Notes: a model not told the origin generated them from the letters alone. A DNA stretch of 64,000 nucleotides from Bacteroidetes bacterium UBA6221 (GCA_002421685.1 DISB01000018.1:300653-364652); one strand, 5' to 3'. Positions 7,912-14,994 are shown, counted from the first letter of the stretch. Numbers and translations: made by a program.

Positions 7912-8387
7912 TACCGCAAGAGTATTGTTCCTTTTACAGCCATTGTCGCCAATACCAGTTCTGCCATATCGTTTGGCAATTTTTCCAGCTGTTTGTTTTG
8001 CCAGGCTCTTTCTTTTTCTATTGGTTTGCCTGCCAGTTGCAACGCTTTCAATGCGTATAAAGCGCTACCCATACAATGGTCGGCCATATGCACCGTAGCT
8101 ACGGCCTGCCCTATGGCGCGGGCCACTGCGGTAGAAACCGGGTCGGCATAATTCCTGGCCGCAGCATGTGCTGCGCGGGATGCCTTCATGGCATCGCCCG
8201 TGGTAGCTTTCCCTTTCACCCAATCTTTTGCTACTTGCAATGCATGTTCCAACCTTTCATCCACATCACCTTTCAGCAACGGTAATACATGTTCAGCACA
8301 TTGGTATGCCCATAGCACCAGCTGCCGGTGGTGCTCTTTTTTCAGCAATCCGCCGCGGTGTTCAGCTATGAATAGTTTGTGGCGCAA
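7911..8387 (-). CDS. Imm5-like putative immunity protein
   Basis: This 158-residue, probably all-alpha protein starts with RHKLFIAEHRGGLLKKEHHRQL. It also carries a SRAAHAAARNYADPVSTAVARAIGQAVATVHMADH core resembling the Imm5 family proposed to protect against polymorphic toxins. No cognate toxin is seen nearby, and many Imm5-like genes are orphans, so the immunity role is inference. The only usable start is TTG at 8387; no in-frame ATG precedes it, so the N terminus or promoter may have been altered by the tRNA-tail and terminator insertion at 8463-8507 just upstream. Confidence 0.55.
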   Translation of the reverse strand: MRHKLFIAEHRGGLLKKEHHRQLVLWAYQCAEHVLPLLKGDVDERLEHALQVAKDWVKGKATTGDAMKASRAAHAAARNYADPVSTAVARAIGQAVATVHMADHCMGSALYALKALQLAGKPIEKERAWQNKQLEKLPNDMAELVLATMAVKGTILLR

Positions 8388-8462
8388 CGATTCAGTATTT
8401 AATAAATTATAAAGCTGTCAAGCGTGCTGCGATAGGAACATAAACCTATATAACAAATAATA

Positions 8463-8491
8463 GAAAAACCAGCCTTTACGACTGGTTTTTT
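8463..8491 (-). terminator. Terminator hairpin T4 (same as T1 at 13850)
   Basis: AAAACCAG (8465-8472) pairs with CTGGTTTT (8482-8489) around the loop CCTTTACGA. The hairpin and the following 12 bp of tRNA 3' end repeat almost exactly the arrangement at 13850-13895. On the minus strand it would terminate transcripts coming from the Fic side. Confidence 0.75.
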
Positions 8492-8495
8492 CTCG

Positions 8496-8607
8496 TGGTC
8501 CCACTAGTAATGACTTTTGCAAATGAAATTTAATGGTGGCTTAGTATTCAATAATGGTTGTTGTTGTTCATTGTTTTACATAGCAAACCGCCACCTTTCC
8601 GCCGGCT
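8496..8607 (-). mobile_element. att-like remnant: tRNA 3' end plus integrase-tail-like sequence
   Basis: tggtcccactag (8496-8507) is the last 12 nt of the CAU tRNA at 13884-13957. Beyond it, about 40 bp at 8565-8605 closely match 9986-10026. On the minus strand both copies read a similar C-terminal peptide, KVAV(C/R)YV(K/Q)Q, ending in TGA (complement of 8568-8570 and 9989-9991). This is the expected order for the 3' end of an integrase gene beside a tRNA attachment core. The integrase assignment of the tail is inference. Confidence 0.55.
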
Positions 8608-8621
8608 CTGTTATGATATAT

Positions 8622-9671
8622 TTAGAAGTAAGTAGATACAGCAAATTCGAACTGGCTAATGAATATCTTTTTAAAGGCTGAAATATTATTCTGCTCATAA
8701 AAAAGCAGCATGGCTTTTTTGTACTCAATTGAATCAACGGTCCTGAAAGATATAGGACAGAAATTATGATTGATTAATATGGCGTTGCTGATTATCCTGG
8801 CTGTTCGTTTGTTCCCATCGTTAAATGCCTGAATGTATGATAACAATACAAGAGCCATTAATGCCTTGGCAAAAACATTGTGTTCTTTATTAATCAGTAA
8901 GCATGTATTCTCCAGGGCTTCCTTAATTTGAAACTCATTATCGAGTGGCTTATAGTTTGTGCCTGATATGCCGACCCTTCTTGTTCTGATGTTTCTATCT
9001 ACATTTAAGTCTTTAATGAGTATGCTATGTATGTCTTCAATACTTGCCACTTTCAAAGGGCTGATATAGGCTGGATTTTCAATGATAAAGTCTAGAGCTG
9101 CCTTGTGGTTAAGAAGCATAATAGCTTCCTCCTTTGTTTTGCCGGCAGCAGTTTCCTTGTCCTTCAACAATCTTTCGGTTTCTAACAGAGAGTAGGTGTT
9201 GCCCTCTATCTGTGATGACTTCCAACTCAGGTCAATTGCCAGGCGTTCCAACTCTTTTTTATACTGAGCGTCAGAAAGCCCTTTCACATTGTCCGTGTAT
9301 TCTTGTTGGAGTTTATTCAGATGGTCAAGTTCCGCATCGGTAAAAACGGAAACTTTACTTAATACATCTGAAAACATCCTTTCATTGAACCTGTCCTTTA
9401 TCACACGCTCATCAATCTCCTTGACGAAGTATTCTTCAACATCTATCGGGAGTAATAATTCATAAGCTGGGCTAATACCATATTTAGTTGCTTTTCCCTT
9501 GCCAGTAGCAACAACAAGGTTTTCGGCTATCAGGTTTTGTAATATCCTCTTAACTGTTGCATAGCCCAAATCAGAGTTCAATCCTTCATGGATTTCCTTT
9601 GATGATCTATTAGGATTGTCCCGTAAAAATCTCAATATCAGGTCAGCTTTATTGTTAGTTAACTTTTTCAT
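8622..9671 (-). CDS. Fic family protein with N-terminal winged helix and altered catalytic motif
   Basis: This 349-residue protein has an N-terminal winged-helix region at residues 1-65 (ADLILRFLRDNPNRSSKEIH) and a Fic domain at about 140-300. Fic enzymes transfer AMP or other nucleotide moieties to target hydroxyls using HPFxxGNGRxxR. Here the motif is QAFNDGNKRTAR (281-292), with Gln in place of the catalytic His (codon CAG). An inhibitory (S/T)xxxE(G/N) motif is present as SSQIEG (152-157), placing it in the self-inhibited class with the inhibitory helix N-terminal. The gene sits between two tRNA-tail repeats and has an operator-like array upstream. AMPylation seems unlikely without the His. 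Confidence 0.88.
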   Translation of the reverse strand: MKKLTNNKADLILRFLRDNPNRSSKEIHEGLNSDLGYATVKRILQNLIAENLVVATGKGKATKYGISPAYELLLPIDVEEYFVKEIDERVIKDRFNERMFSDVLSKVSVFTDAELDHLNKLQQEYTDNVKGLSDAQYKKELERLAIDLSWKSSQIEGNTYSLLETERLLKDKETAAGKTKEEAIMLLNHKAALDFIIENPAYISPLKVASIEDIHSILIKDLNVDRNIRTRRVGISGTNYKPLDNEFQIKEALENTCLLINKEHNVFAKALMALVLLSYIQAFNDGNKRTARIISNAILINHNFCPISFRTVDSIEYKKAMLLFYEQNNISAFKKIFISQFEFAVSTYF

Positions 9672-9684
9672 TGGTAATCGTTAT

Positions 9685-9805
9685 AGCTCAAAGTTAAATT
9701 AAATAAAGCTCATTATGTCGGTTTTGTGAGCTTTATTTATGGTTTAGTTGAGCTTTAAATGAAAAAAGAGCTTATGTAGCTCACTGGATTCTAAAATGTA
9801 GCTTA
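9685..9805. promoter_or_regulatory. Phased AGCTCA/TGAGCT half-site array upstream of fic
   Basis: AGCTCA-type hexamers or their complements occur at 9685, 9707, 9727, 9749, 9767, 9778 and 9800, several spaced 22 bp apart. A perfect 12-bp inverted repeat (aaataaagctca at 9701-9712, tgagctttattt at 9727-9738) lies 30 nt upstream of the fic start. The winged-helix N terminus of the Fic protein makes autoregulation a reasonable inference. Confidence 0.55.
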
Positions 9806-9836
9806 AAATTGATGTTATATCAAAATGTGGATACTG

Positions 9837-9869
9837 AAAAAAGGCTGCCACTTTTGAGACAGCCTCCTT
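9837..9869 (-). terminator. Terminator hairpin T3
   Basis: On the minus strand AGGCTG (complement of 9860-9865) pairs with CAGCCT (complement of 9842-9847), followed by a run of six T. It lies directly downstream of the tRNA 3' fragment at 9883-9894 in minus-strand order. Confidence 0.7.
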
Positions 9870-9882
9870 TGAAGTGTGTCTG

Positions 9883-10026
9883 TGGTCCCACTAGAAATGA
9901 TTTTTGTGAACAAAGTTTTACATGAATCGTGTGAAATTCATACCAGTAAGGCATCCATAGTGTGATATTCAATCATGTTTATTGATGTTCATTGTTGTAC
10001 ATAGCGAACCGCCACCTTTTGCCACC
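9883..10026 (-). mobile_element. Second att-like remnant: tRNA 3' end plus integrase-tail-like sequence
   Basis: The same 12-nt tRNA 3' end occurs at 9883-9894. The conserved block at 9986-10026, ending in a minus-strand TGA (complement of 9989-9991), lies about 95 nt away. Compared with the 8496-8607 copy, the flanks agree over the first 20 nt and the distal 40 nt and diverge between, so these are two independently inserted or diverged junctions. The integrase N-terminal remnant at 13128-13337 could be the other end of the same element. Confidence 0.55.
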
Positions 10027-10072
10027 TTGTGTAGTCAAGGATTATTTATAATAGTTATAGCTTTTAAGCACT

Positions 10073-10237
10073 ATGCCTGGGCATATCAATGCAGATGTGG
10101 CCAAACGGTTTGACGGGACTAATCAAATAGACTTCGGCGTACAGCCCATAGTAGACACTATAGGCCCCGGCGCTAAAATGATGGCCGATAACTATGCGCA
10201 GATGTTCTCGATAGCTGAGCACAGTTCGCAACAGTAA
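10073..10237 (+). CDS. 54-residue open frame, possible 3' remnant of a larger gene
   Basis: The ATG at 10073 opens a 54-residue frame beginning MPGHINADVAKRF and ending AEHSSQQ. An in-frame stop lies at 10058-10060, so it cannot be extended much. Codon use looks coding-like and a terminator follows at 10285-10327, suggesting the true 3' end of a gene whose 5' part was lost when the mobile junction at 9883-10026 formed. I do not recognise the family. It could also be a genuine small protein. It is shorter than typical gene-calling cutoffs. Confidence 0.35.
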   Translation: MPGHINADVAKRFDGTNQIDFGVQPIVDTIGPGAKMMADNYAQMFSIAEHSSQQ

Positions 10238-10284
10238 CAACCTGTTTATTAATTACTTTTTAATGCCTATTTAACAAGGCATTT

Positions 10285-10327
10285 AAGGGGTTACTATTGT
10301 TACCAGTATAATAACCCTTGTTTTTTT
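10285..10327 (+). terminator. Rho-independent terminator
   Basis: AAGGGGTTACTAT (from 10285) pairs with ATAATAACCCTT (ending 10319) with minor bulges. A run of T follows to 10327. It probably ends transcription of the 54-residue frame. Confidence 0.65.
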
Positions 10328-10507
10328 AAATTTTAAATGCAAATCTTGTGTCTCCATTTTTATACAGTTTTATATCTGTATCTCTTTTTTTTTCAGCATC
10401 AAGTAAGGGGGAGTATTAAGGCATTATTTATTACTTATTGGTACAGATAACGGATATAGTATTGATTAATTTTATTAAATATTTATTTAATTTTAAAACA
10501 CCCATTT

Positions 10508-13123
10508 ATGACGCATGCACTAAAATTTCAATTGTTTAAAATCAGTATGCTGCTGGTCAGCCTGCTGATGTTGCAACCCGAAGAGGCTCAGGCCACACAC
10601 TTCAGGTATGGAAACGTTACCTGGGAAAGAGTAGCGGGTAACCCCTACCAGATTCGTTTCAGGATTACCCAGGCCTGGAGAAGGTCTTACCCGGCATGGT
10701 CCCCACCAAACGTAGGCGCCACTGTTAATACCGGTGTATTTAATACAGGCTATGGCTCACAATCTATACTGTTAAACGTTACCTCTGTGAACCTGGCGGA
10801 AGACTGGTTTTACGGAGAGTACACTTTTGTAAAAACATATCCAAGCGTTAACACTAACTACAATGCATTTTTTGACGGTTGTTGCAGGGTAAGCACTTTA
10901 TTTAACAACGGCGATGACGGCTACACTGTAAGGACAATAGTAACTGTAGGTAACAGTAATGACGCCCCGGTTTCCACTGTACCGCCATTCATCAGCCTGC
11001 CTATCAACACAGCAGCTGCCACGTATCAAATACCCGCTACTGACCCCAATGGAGATCCGTTTATATTCTCCCTGGTACCCAATGGCCAATTTGGTTCAGG
11101 TACTGTTCAGCCTGCAGGTATATCCGTCTCCAGTTCAGGTTTGATAACATTTAATACAGTAGGCAAACAGTTAAATAGTTTGTGGAATACAGCCGTTTAT
11201 GTTACAGATTCTAAAGGAGCCCGTATTCAACTGGACCTGATGATACGCGTAACCCCGCCATCTACACCTCCTGTATTCGATTATACAGTAACCCCGGCTA
11301 ATAATGCCAGCTATGTAATACAGCCCGGACAAACATTAACTTTCAGCGTAAAAGCATCAGATGTAGACCCGAATTCATCTGTTTCATTGAGCGCGGTAGG
11401 CGTACCGGTAGGTGCTACATTTAGCCCTGTAAATGGCAACCCTGTAACACAGTCATTCTCGTGGACGCCAACCATATCAAGCGTAGGTACCTACCAGGTA
11501 AACTTTGTAGCGCAGGACAATGCAGGCGTGCAGGCAAACTCCATTGTGAATATAGCAGTATCGTTAAAGCCCAACTTTGTTGCGCCTTCATTAGGCAATG
11601 GCAGTATACTGTGCTACAAACCCGGAGATACTATCAATCAAACATACACCGCCTCTGATGTGGATACTTCTGATGATGTAATATTGTCATTAGTAGGCAG
11701 CGCTCAAACAGGCATGAGTTTCTCACCAACATTACCTACAGCGGCATCTAACCCAGTATCTACCAATTTCACATGGGTAACATCTTCTGCTAACTGGGGT
11801 ATTAATATGGTAGTACTACGTGCTACTGACAGCTATACTGAAACTAAAGACGATACAGTGTTCTACATTGTAAATACGCCACCTGTATTTGCTACCAGCC
11901 AGGGCAATACAAGTGTAACAGCCGGACAATTGTTCAGCTATACATTCAGTGGTACAGATGCTGATATTGCGCAAGGAGATGAAATAAGCTTGTCGCATAC
12001 CAACATACCATCCTGGATGAGCATCAACGACAACGGAAATGGCACATGGACACTCAGCGGTACCCCTGTACTTGCAGACAGCGGAACATATACCGTTATA
12101 CTGCAACTGGAAGACGAAACCAACCACTTCAACGGCACACACTGTGGCGATGCAACTCAAACATTTGAAGTAACGGTTATCCCTTGTAACATTACCACAA
12201 GCACATCTGTTACAGACGTATTGTGCCATGGTGCATCTACAGGAGCTATAGACCTGACAGTAAACAATGCTACAGCACCAGTATCCTATACATGGAGCAA
12301 CAGTGCCACTACCGAAGACCTGAGCGGCGTAGGTGCGGGCACTTATTCTGTGAGCATCGTTGATGCCAACGGTTGTACCGCTGAAGACACTGCAGAAATA
12401 ACAGAACCTGCAACCGTTGTGAGCGGCAGTGTTTCGGTAAGCCCATCTCCCACTATCGCGGGGCATGCTGCTAATACTATATACCTGGGCTACGGACCTC
12501 AGTCTGTAACATTGTCTGCAACTGCAAATGGCGGTACACCAGGCTATACTTATAGCTGGAGCAATGGTGCTACTACTGCATCCACAACTGTAAGCCCAAC
12601 AAGCACTACGATGTACACGGTAACTATTACTGATGCCAACGGGTGTACTTACAGCCAGAGCCAGACAATCAAGGTAATAGACGCCCGTTGCGGTAATAAC
12701 AACAATAAAGTACTGGTATGCCATATACCTCCGGGCAACAACAACAATCCGCAAAGCATCTGTATATCAGCAAACGCTGTAGCCACACACCTGGCCCACG
12801 GCTGTTATGTAGGACCATGTGGTTCTTTTAAAGGTGGCCGTAAAGCTGATGAAAATGGCAATATCAGCTTGCAGGAGATAACAGAAGAAGGTACCTGGAA
12901 CATCTACCCTAACCCCAGCAACGGTACATTTGTGTTGGAACTGCCATCGAAAGAGCAGGCGCAGGTAATCATTACCAATGTTCAAGGACAAGTAGTGTAT
13001 AAGCAAGAGGTAAACAATACATCGAAACTGACCATTGAACTGGCCAATGCTGCTAAAGGTATATACCTGATGCAGGTGGTGAGTGGACATGATACTTACC
13101 AGACTAAGCTGACAGTACAATAA
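10508..13123 (+). CDS. Secreted multidomain adhesin-like protein with T9SS sorting domain
   Basis: This 871-residue protein has a signal peptide (residues 1-29, core LLVSLLMLQ) and a series of cadherin/putative-Ig-like domains (about 160-540). These include TDADIAQGDEISLS and SGTPVLADSGTYTV. SprB-type repeats at about 555-700 carry CHGASTGAIDLTV and SYTWSNSATTEDLSG. A type A T9SS C-terminal domain at about 795-871 opens with WNIYPNPSNGTF. The last 75 residues should direct export and surface anchoring by the type IX system. A role in adhesion or gliding is inferred only from the architecture. It lies inside the tRNA-associated island, a likely cargo gene, and is followed by a strong terminator. 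The 270 nt upstream are A+T-rich without a clear promoter. Confidence 0.85.
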   Translation: MTHALKFQLFKISMLLVSLLMLQPEEAQATHFRYGNVTWERVAGNPYQIRFRITQAWRRSYPAWSPPNVGATVNTGVFNTGYGSQSILLNVTSVNLAEDWFYGEYTFVKTYPSVNTNYNAFFDGCCRVSTLFNNGDDGYTVRTIVTVGNSNDAPVSTVPPFISLPINTAAATYQIPATDPNGDPFIFSLVPNGQFGSGTVQPAGISVSSSGLITFNTVGKQLNSLWNTAVYVTDSKGARIQLDLMIRVTPPSTPPVFDYTVTPANNASYVIQPGQTLTFSVKASDVDPNSSVSLSAVGVPVGATFSPVNGNPVTQSFSWTPTISSVGTYQVNFVAQDNAGVQANSIVNIAVSLKPNFVAPSLGNGSILCYKPGDTINQTYTASDVDTSDDVILSLVGSAQTGMSFSPTLPTAASNPVSTNFTWVTSSANWGINMVVLRATDSYTETKDDTVFYIVNTPPVFATSQGNTSVTAGQLFSYTFSGTDADIAQGDEISLSHTNIPSWMSINDNGNGTWTLSGTPVLADSGTYTVILQLEDETNHFNGTHCGDATQTFEVTVIPCNITTSTSVTDVLCHGASTGAIDLTVNNATAPVSYTWSNSATTEDLSGVGAGTYSVSIVDANGCTAEDTAEITEPATVVSGSVSVSPSPTIAGHAANTIYLGYGPQSVTLSATANGGTPGYTYSWSNGATTASTTVSPTSTTMYTVTITDANGCTYSQSQTIKVIDARCGNNNNKVLVCHIPPGNNNNPQSICISANAVATHLAHGCYVGPCGSFKGGRKADENGNISLQEITEEGTWNIYPNPSNGTFVLELPSKEQAQVIITNVQGQVVYKQEVNNTSKLTIELANAAKGIYLMQVVSGHDTYQTKLTVQ

Positions 13124-13127
13124 CATT

Positions 13128-13337
13128 TCAGCAATAGAACCTAATAAGGGGGCTGCTTTTGCAGCCCCTTTTAATTATATACGGAAATCCACCATTATTA
13201 CCGTTTGTTAATAACAACTGAATTCCGGTTGATTTTTCTTTAAACCAGCCCTGTTGGAACACCCGTAATTTCAACGGGTAAATACTGTTGGGTTTCAATC
13301 TTCTTTTGTCCGGTACGAATTGGTAAGTAGAATCCAT
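13128..13337 (-). pseudogene. Tyrosine integrase N-terminal (arm-binding domain) remnant
   Basis: From an ATG at 13337 the minus strand encodes a peptide with DKRRLKPNSIYPLKLRVF and KEKSTGIQL. These resemble the first beta strands of the arm DNA-binding domain that begins Bacteroidota tyrosine integrases. Similarity stops after about 50 residues, the frame then runs into the terminator of the neighbouring gene, and no catalytic domain follows. It lies just beside the tRNA 3' fragment at 13503-13563, as expected for an integrative element end. A decayed integrase is the best reading; the call rests on a short stretch. Confidence 0.6.
13148..13172 (+). terminator. Rho-independent terminator
   Basis: A perfect 8-bp GC-rich stem, GGGGCTGC (13149-13156) and GCAGCCCC (13161-13168), has a TTTT loop and TTTT tail. 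It directly follows the T9SS protein gene. Confidence 0.9.
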
Positions 13338-13451
13338 GCTTTGTGAGATTTGCAAGGACGTATTAAGATTTTATGCGGTACAAGCAATGTACAAGCAGAA
13401 TGTCGAAAACAAGCTATAATAAGGCCTATCCCATAGTGACTTACAGGCATG

Positions 13452-13497
13452 AAAAAAGCCCTCAAACGCTTTACTGTAGCAAGTTTGAAGGCTTTTC
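13452..13497 (-). terminator. Terminator hairpin T2
   Basis: On the minus strand AGCCTTCAAAC and GTTTGAGGGCT form an 11-bp stem with one G-U pair, followed by a T run. It lies immediately 3' of the tRNA fragment at 13503-13563 in minus-strand order. Confidence 0.75.
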
Positions 13498-13502
13498 TGA
13501 AA

Positions 13503-13563
13503 GTGGTCCCACTAGGACTTGAACCTATCCCGATAGCTATCGGGACCCTGATTATGAGTCAGG
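13503..13563 (-). pseudogene. 3' fragment of the CAU tRNA with an inserted palindrome
   Basis: The segment repeats the CAU tRNA from its anticodon loop to its 3' end. The variable-loop and T-stem bases aggac are replaced by the 18-bp palindrome tcccgatagctatcggga (13528-13545). The 5' half of the tRNA (acceptor and D arms) is missing, so it cannot be functional. The 3' end of the GIY-YIG gene overlaps its right edge. Confidence 0.85.
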
Positions 13564-13845
13564 ATATCTGACTTTTAGCTTGTCTATCATTTCTGGAAAT
13601 TGTTTGAGGTTCCTTATATAGGTCTTGCTTTTCATTTTCTTGATATGGCTTTCTATCTTCAACGCCTGCTTCATAGATATACATGGTATTTCGAGAAACA
13701 ATACCCAATCCTGCACTTTTGCAGTGTACTTGTCATTATAATATCCTGAAAGATGCCGCTCAAGCCGAGACATAGCCGTATCAGTTGTAGCGCCTGTATA
13801 AAAACCGTCAAGCGTACCGCTATATAAAATATAAACTAAGCCCAT
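13552..13845 (-). CDS. GIY-YIG nuclease family protein
   Basis: This 97-residue protein has the single-domain GIY-YIG fold. It shows VYILYS (residues 4-9), FYTGAT (15-20), the catalytic-type Arg region RLERH (27-31) and the ALKIESHIKKMKS helix carrying the metal-binding Glu. Such short members resemble UvrC N-terminal and homing-type nucleases that nick DNA. Its C-terminal codons run into the tRNA 3' fragment at 13503-13563, and its start lies shortly after the terminator downstream of the intact tRNA. The cassette is therefore exactly bracketed by tRNA sequence, suggesting mobility at this tRNA. All family motifs appear intact. Confidence 0.88.
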   Translation of the reverse strand: MGLVYILYSGTLDGFYTGATTDTAMSRLERHLSGYYNDKYTAKVQDWVLFLEIPCISMKQALKIESHIKKMKSKTYIRNLKQFPEMIDKLKVRYPDS

Positions 13846-13849
13846 ATTA

Positions 13850-13878
13850 AAAAAACCAGCCTTTACGACTGGTTTTCC
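13850..13878 (-). terminator. Terminator hairpin T1 downstream of the CAU tRNA
   Basis: AAAACCAG (13852-13859) pairs with CTGGTTTT (13869-13876) around the loop CCTTTACGA. It lies 6 nt beyond the 3' end of the tRNA in minus-strand order, with a T run on the minus strand. The same hairpin recurs at 8463-8491. Confidence 0.8.
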
Positions 13879-13883
13879 TTCTG

Positions 13884-13957
13884 TGGTCCCACTAGGACTT
13901 GAACCTAGGACCCCCTGATTATGAGTCAGGTGCTCTAACCAACTGAGCTATAGGACC
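13884..13957 (-). tRNA. tRNA with anticodon CAU, probably tRNA-Ile2 (lysidine type)
   Basis: A 74-nt cloverleaf on the minus strand. The acceptor GGUCCUA pairs with UGGGACC, the D arm is GCUC/GAGC, and the anticodon stem CCUGA/UCAGG encloses the loop CUCAUAA, giving anticodon CAU. No CCA is encoded. C4-G69 and C5-G68 in the acceptor are the pairs known to favour TilS recognition in tRNA-Ile2, whereas elongator tRNA-Met has U4-A69 and A5-U68 in E. coli. A simple scan would label it Met. Its 3' end is repeated three times to the left. Confidence 0.9.
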
Positions 13958-14038
13958 GTGGCATATTCGCCAAATGGATGGCAAAGGTATTGTGCATTTC
14001 TCAAAAAATGAAAAAATAATTAGCCGTTATTTTGCAAA

Positions 14039-14674
14039 ATGATAAAAGGTATCCGTCATATTATATTTGACCTGGGGGGTGTGTTATTCAATATCGACTA
14101 CCAACTTACCGAACAGGCTTTTGAAAAACTGGGCATAGAAAATTTTTCTTCCATATATTCCCAGTTGAAGCAATCCAGCCTGTTTGATGAACTGGAAGTG
14201 GGCAAAATTTCTGCTACGGAATTTTTCTCCGGGCTGAAGGAAACCTGCAATATCAGCTCTACCGACGAAGAACTGGCGCTGGCCTGGAACGCCATGCTGC
14301 TGGATATGCCCCTGAGGCGGCTGCAACTGCTGCAACAACTGCGCCATCATTACGACCTGGTGCTGCTGAGCAATACCAACGAGATACATGAAGCCGCATT
14401 TAATAAGATAATAGAAGGTGTACATGGCTGCTCAATAGCAGCATTTTTCGACAGGGTATATTATTCGCACCGCATGGGTATGCGCAAGCCCAATGTGGAA
14501 GTGTTTGAAATAATATTAAATGAAAACGGCTTTAAGGCGGAGCATACATTGTTTATAGACGACAGCCCGCAGCACATAGAGGGAGCCAAAAAACTGGGGA
14601 TTCATACGATATGGCTGGAAAAAGGCATGACGGTAGAGGAACATATTTTTAAGCCAAAGGTGGATACGGAATAA
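14039..14674 (+). CDS. HAD family hydrolase (YihX-like phosphatase)
   Basis: This 211-residue cytoplasmic HAD phosphatase has motif I FDLGGVL (Asp11 as nucleophile), motif II LLSNTNE, a conserved Lys-bearing MGMRKPN segment and motif IV IDDSPQHIEGAKKLG. The variant motif I, DLGGVL, together with a helical cap after residue 15, is typical of the YihX/glucose-1-phosphatase-like subgroup acting on small sugar phosphates. The actual substrate is unknown. It stands alone, divergent from the CAU tRNA, with a short A+T-rich leader. Confidence 0.85.
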   Translation: MIKGIRHIIFDLGGVLFNIDYQLTEQAFEKLGIENFSSIYSQLKQSSLFDELEVGKISATEFFSGLKETCNISSTDEELALAWNAMLLDMPLRRLQLLQQLRHHYDLVLLSNTNEIHEAAFNKIIEGVHGCSIAAFFDRVYYSHRMGMRKPNVEVFEIILNENGFKAEHTLFIDDSPQHIEGAKKLGIHTIWLEKGMTVEEHIFKPKVDTE

Positions 14675-14695
14675 AGTGAATACCCTGTAAGCAGG

Positions 14696-14926
14696 CTACT
14701 TTACCTCTTCGTAATCGATATAATCGCCCTCTTGTACGTGGTTTTGGGTATTCCGGTTGGGCTGCTGTTGTCTTTGCGTGCGTTCCATTTCTTCCTGCAT
14801 CTGGCGCAGTTTGTCCTGGGTCATACGCGTTATCTGGAATACCGGTAACACAAACCGGAAGATGAACCTCGCTATGAGGGTCAGTATGATGGTTATGAGA
14901 ATGATCCTGAATATCATATACCACAA
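14696..14926 (-). CDS. DUF4834 family small membrane protein
   Basis: This 76-residue protein has one N-terminal membrane helix (IFRIILITIILTLIARFIFRF), a coiled, Gln-rich middle (MQEEMERTQRQQQ) and a conserved acidic end, EGDYIDYEEVK. These are the features of the Bacteroidota-specific DUF4834 family. It is convergent with the HAD gene and divergent from rimP. Function unknown; a membrane-anchored cytoplasmic tail is the likely topology. Confidence 0.8.
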   Translation of the reverse strand: MWYMIFRIILITIILTLIARFIFRFVLPVFQITRMTQDKLRQMQEEMERTQRQQQPNRNTQNHVQEGDYIDYEEVK

Positions 14927-14994
14927 AGGTACATAAAGCCGCAGAAGTAAGGGCGTTAATGAAAATATAATTAGGCAGGCAAAACATATTTCAC

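Noticed and set aside
11816..12754. 312-residue minus-strand frame inside the T9SS adhesin gene
   Set aside because: Shadow of a repeat-rich, low-stop coding sequence; the plus strand has signal peptide, SprB repeats and a sorting domain.
13884..13957. Elongator tRNA-Met
   Set aside because: Anticodon CAU fits, but the acceptor C4-G69 and C5-G68 pairs favour the lysidine tRNA-Ile2; not absolutely excluded.
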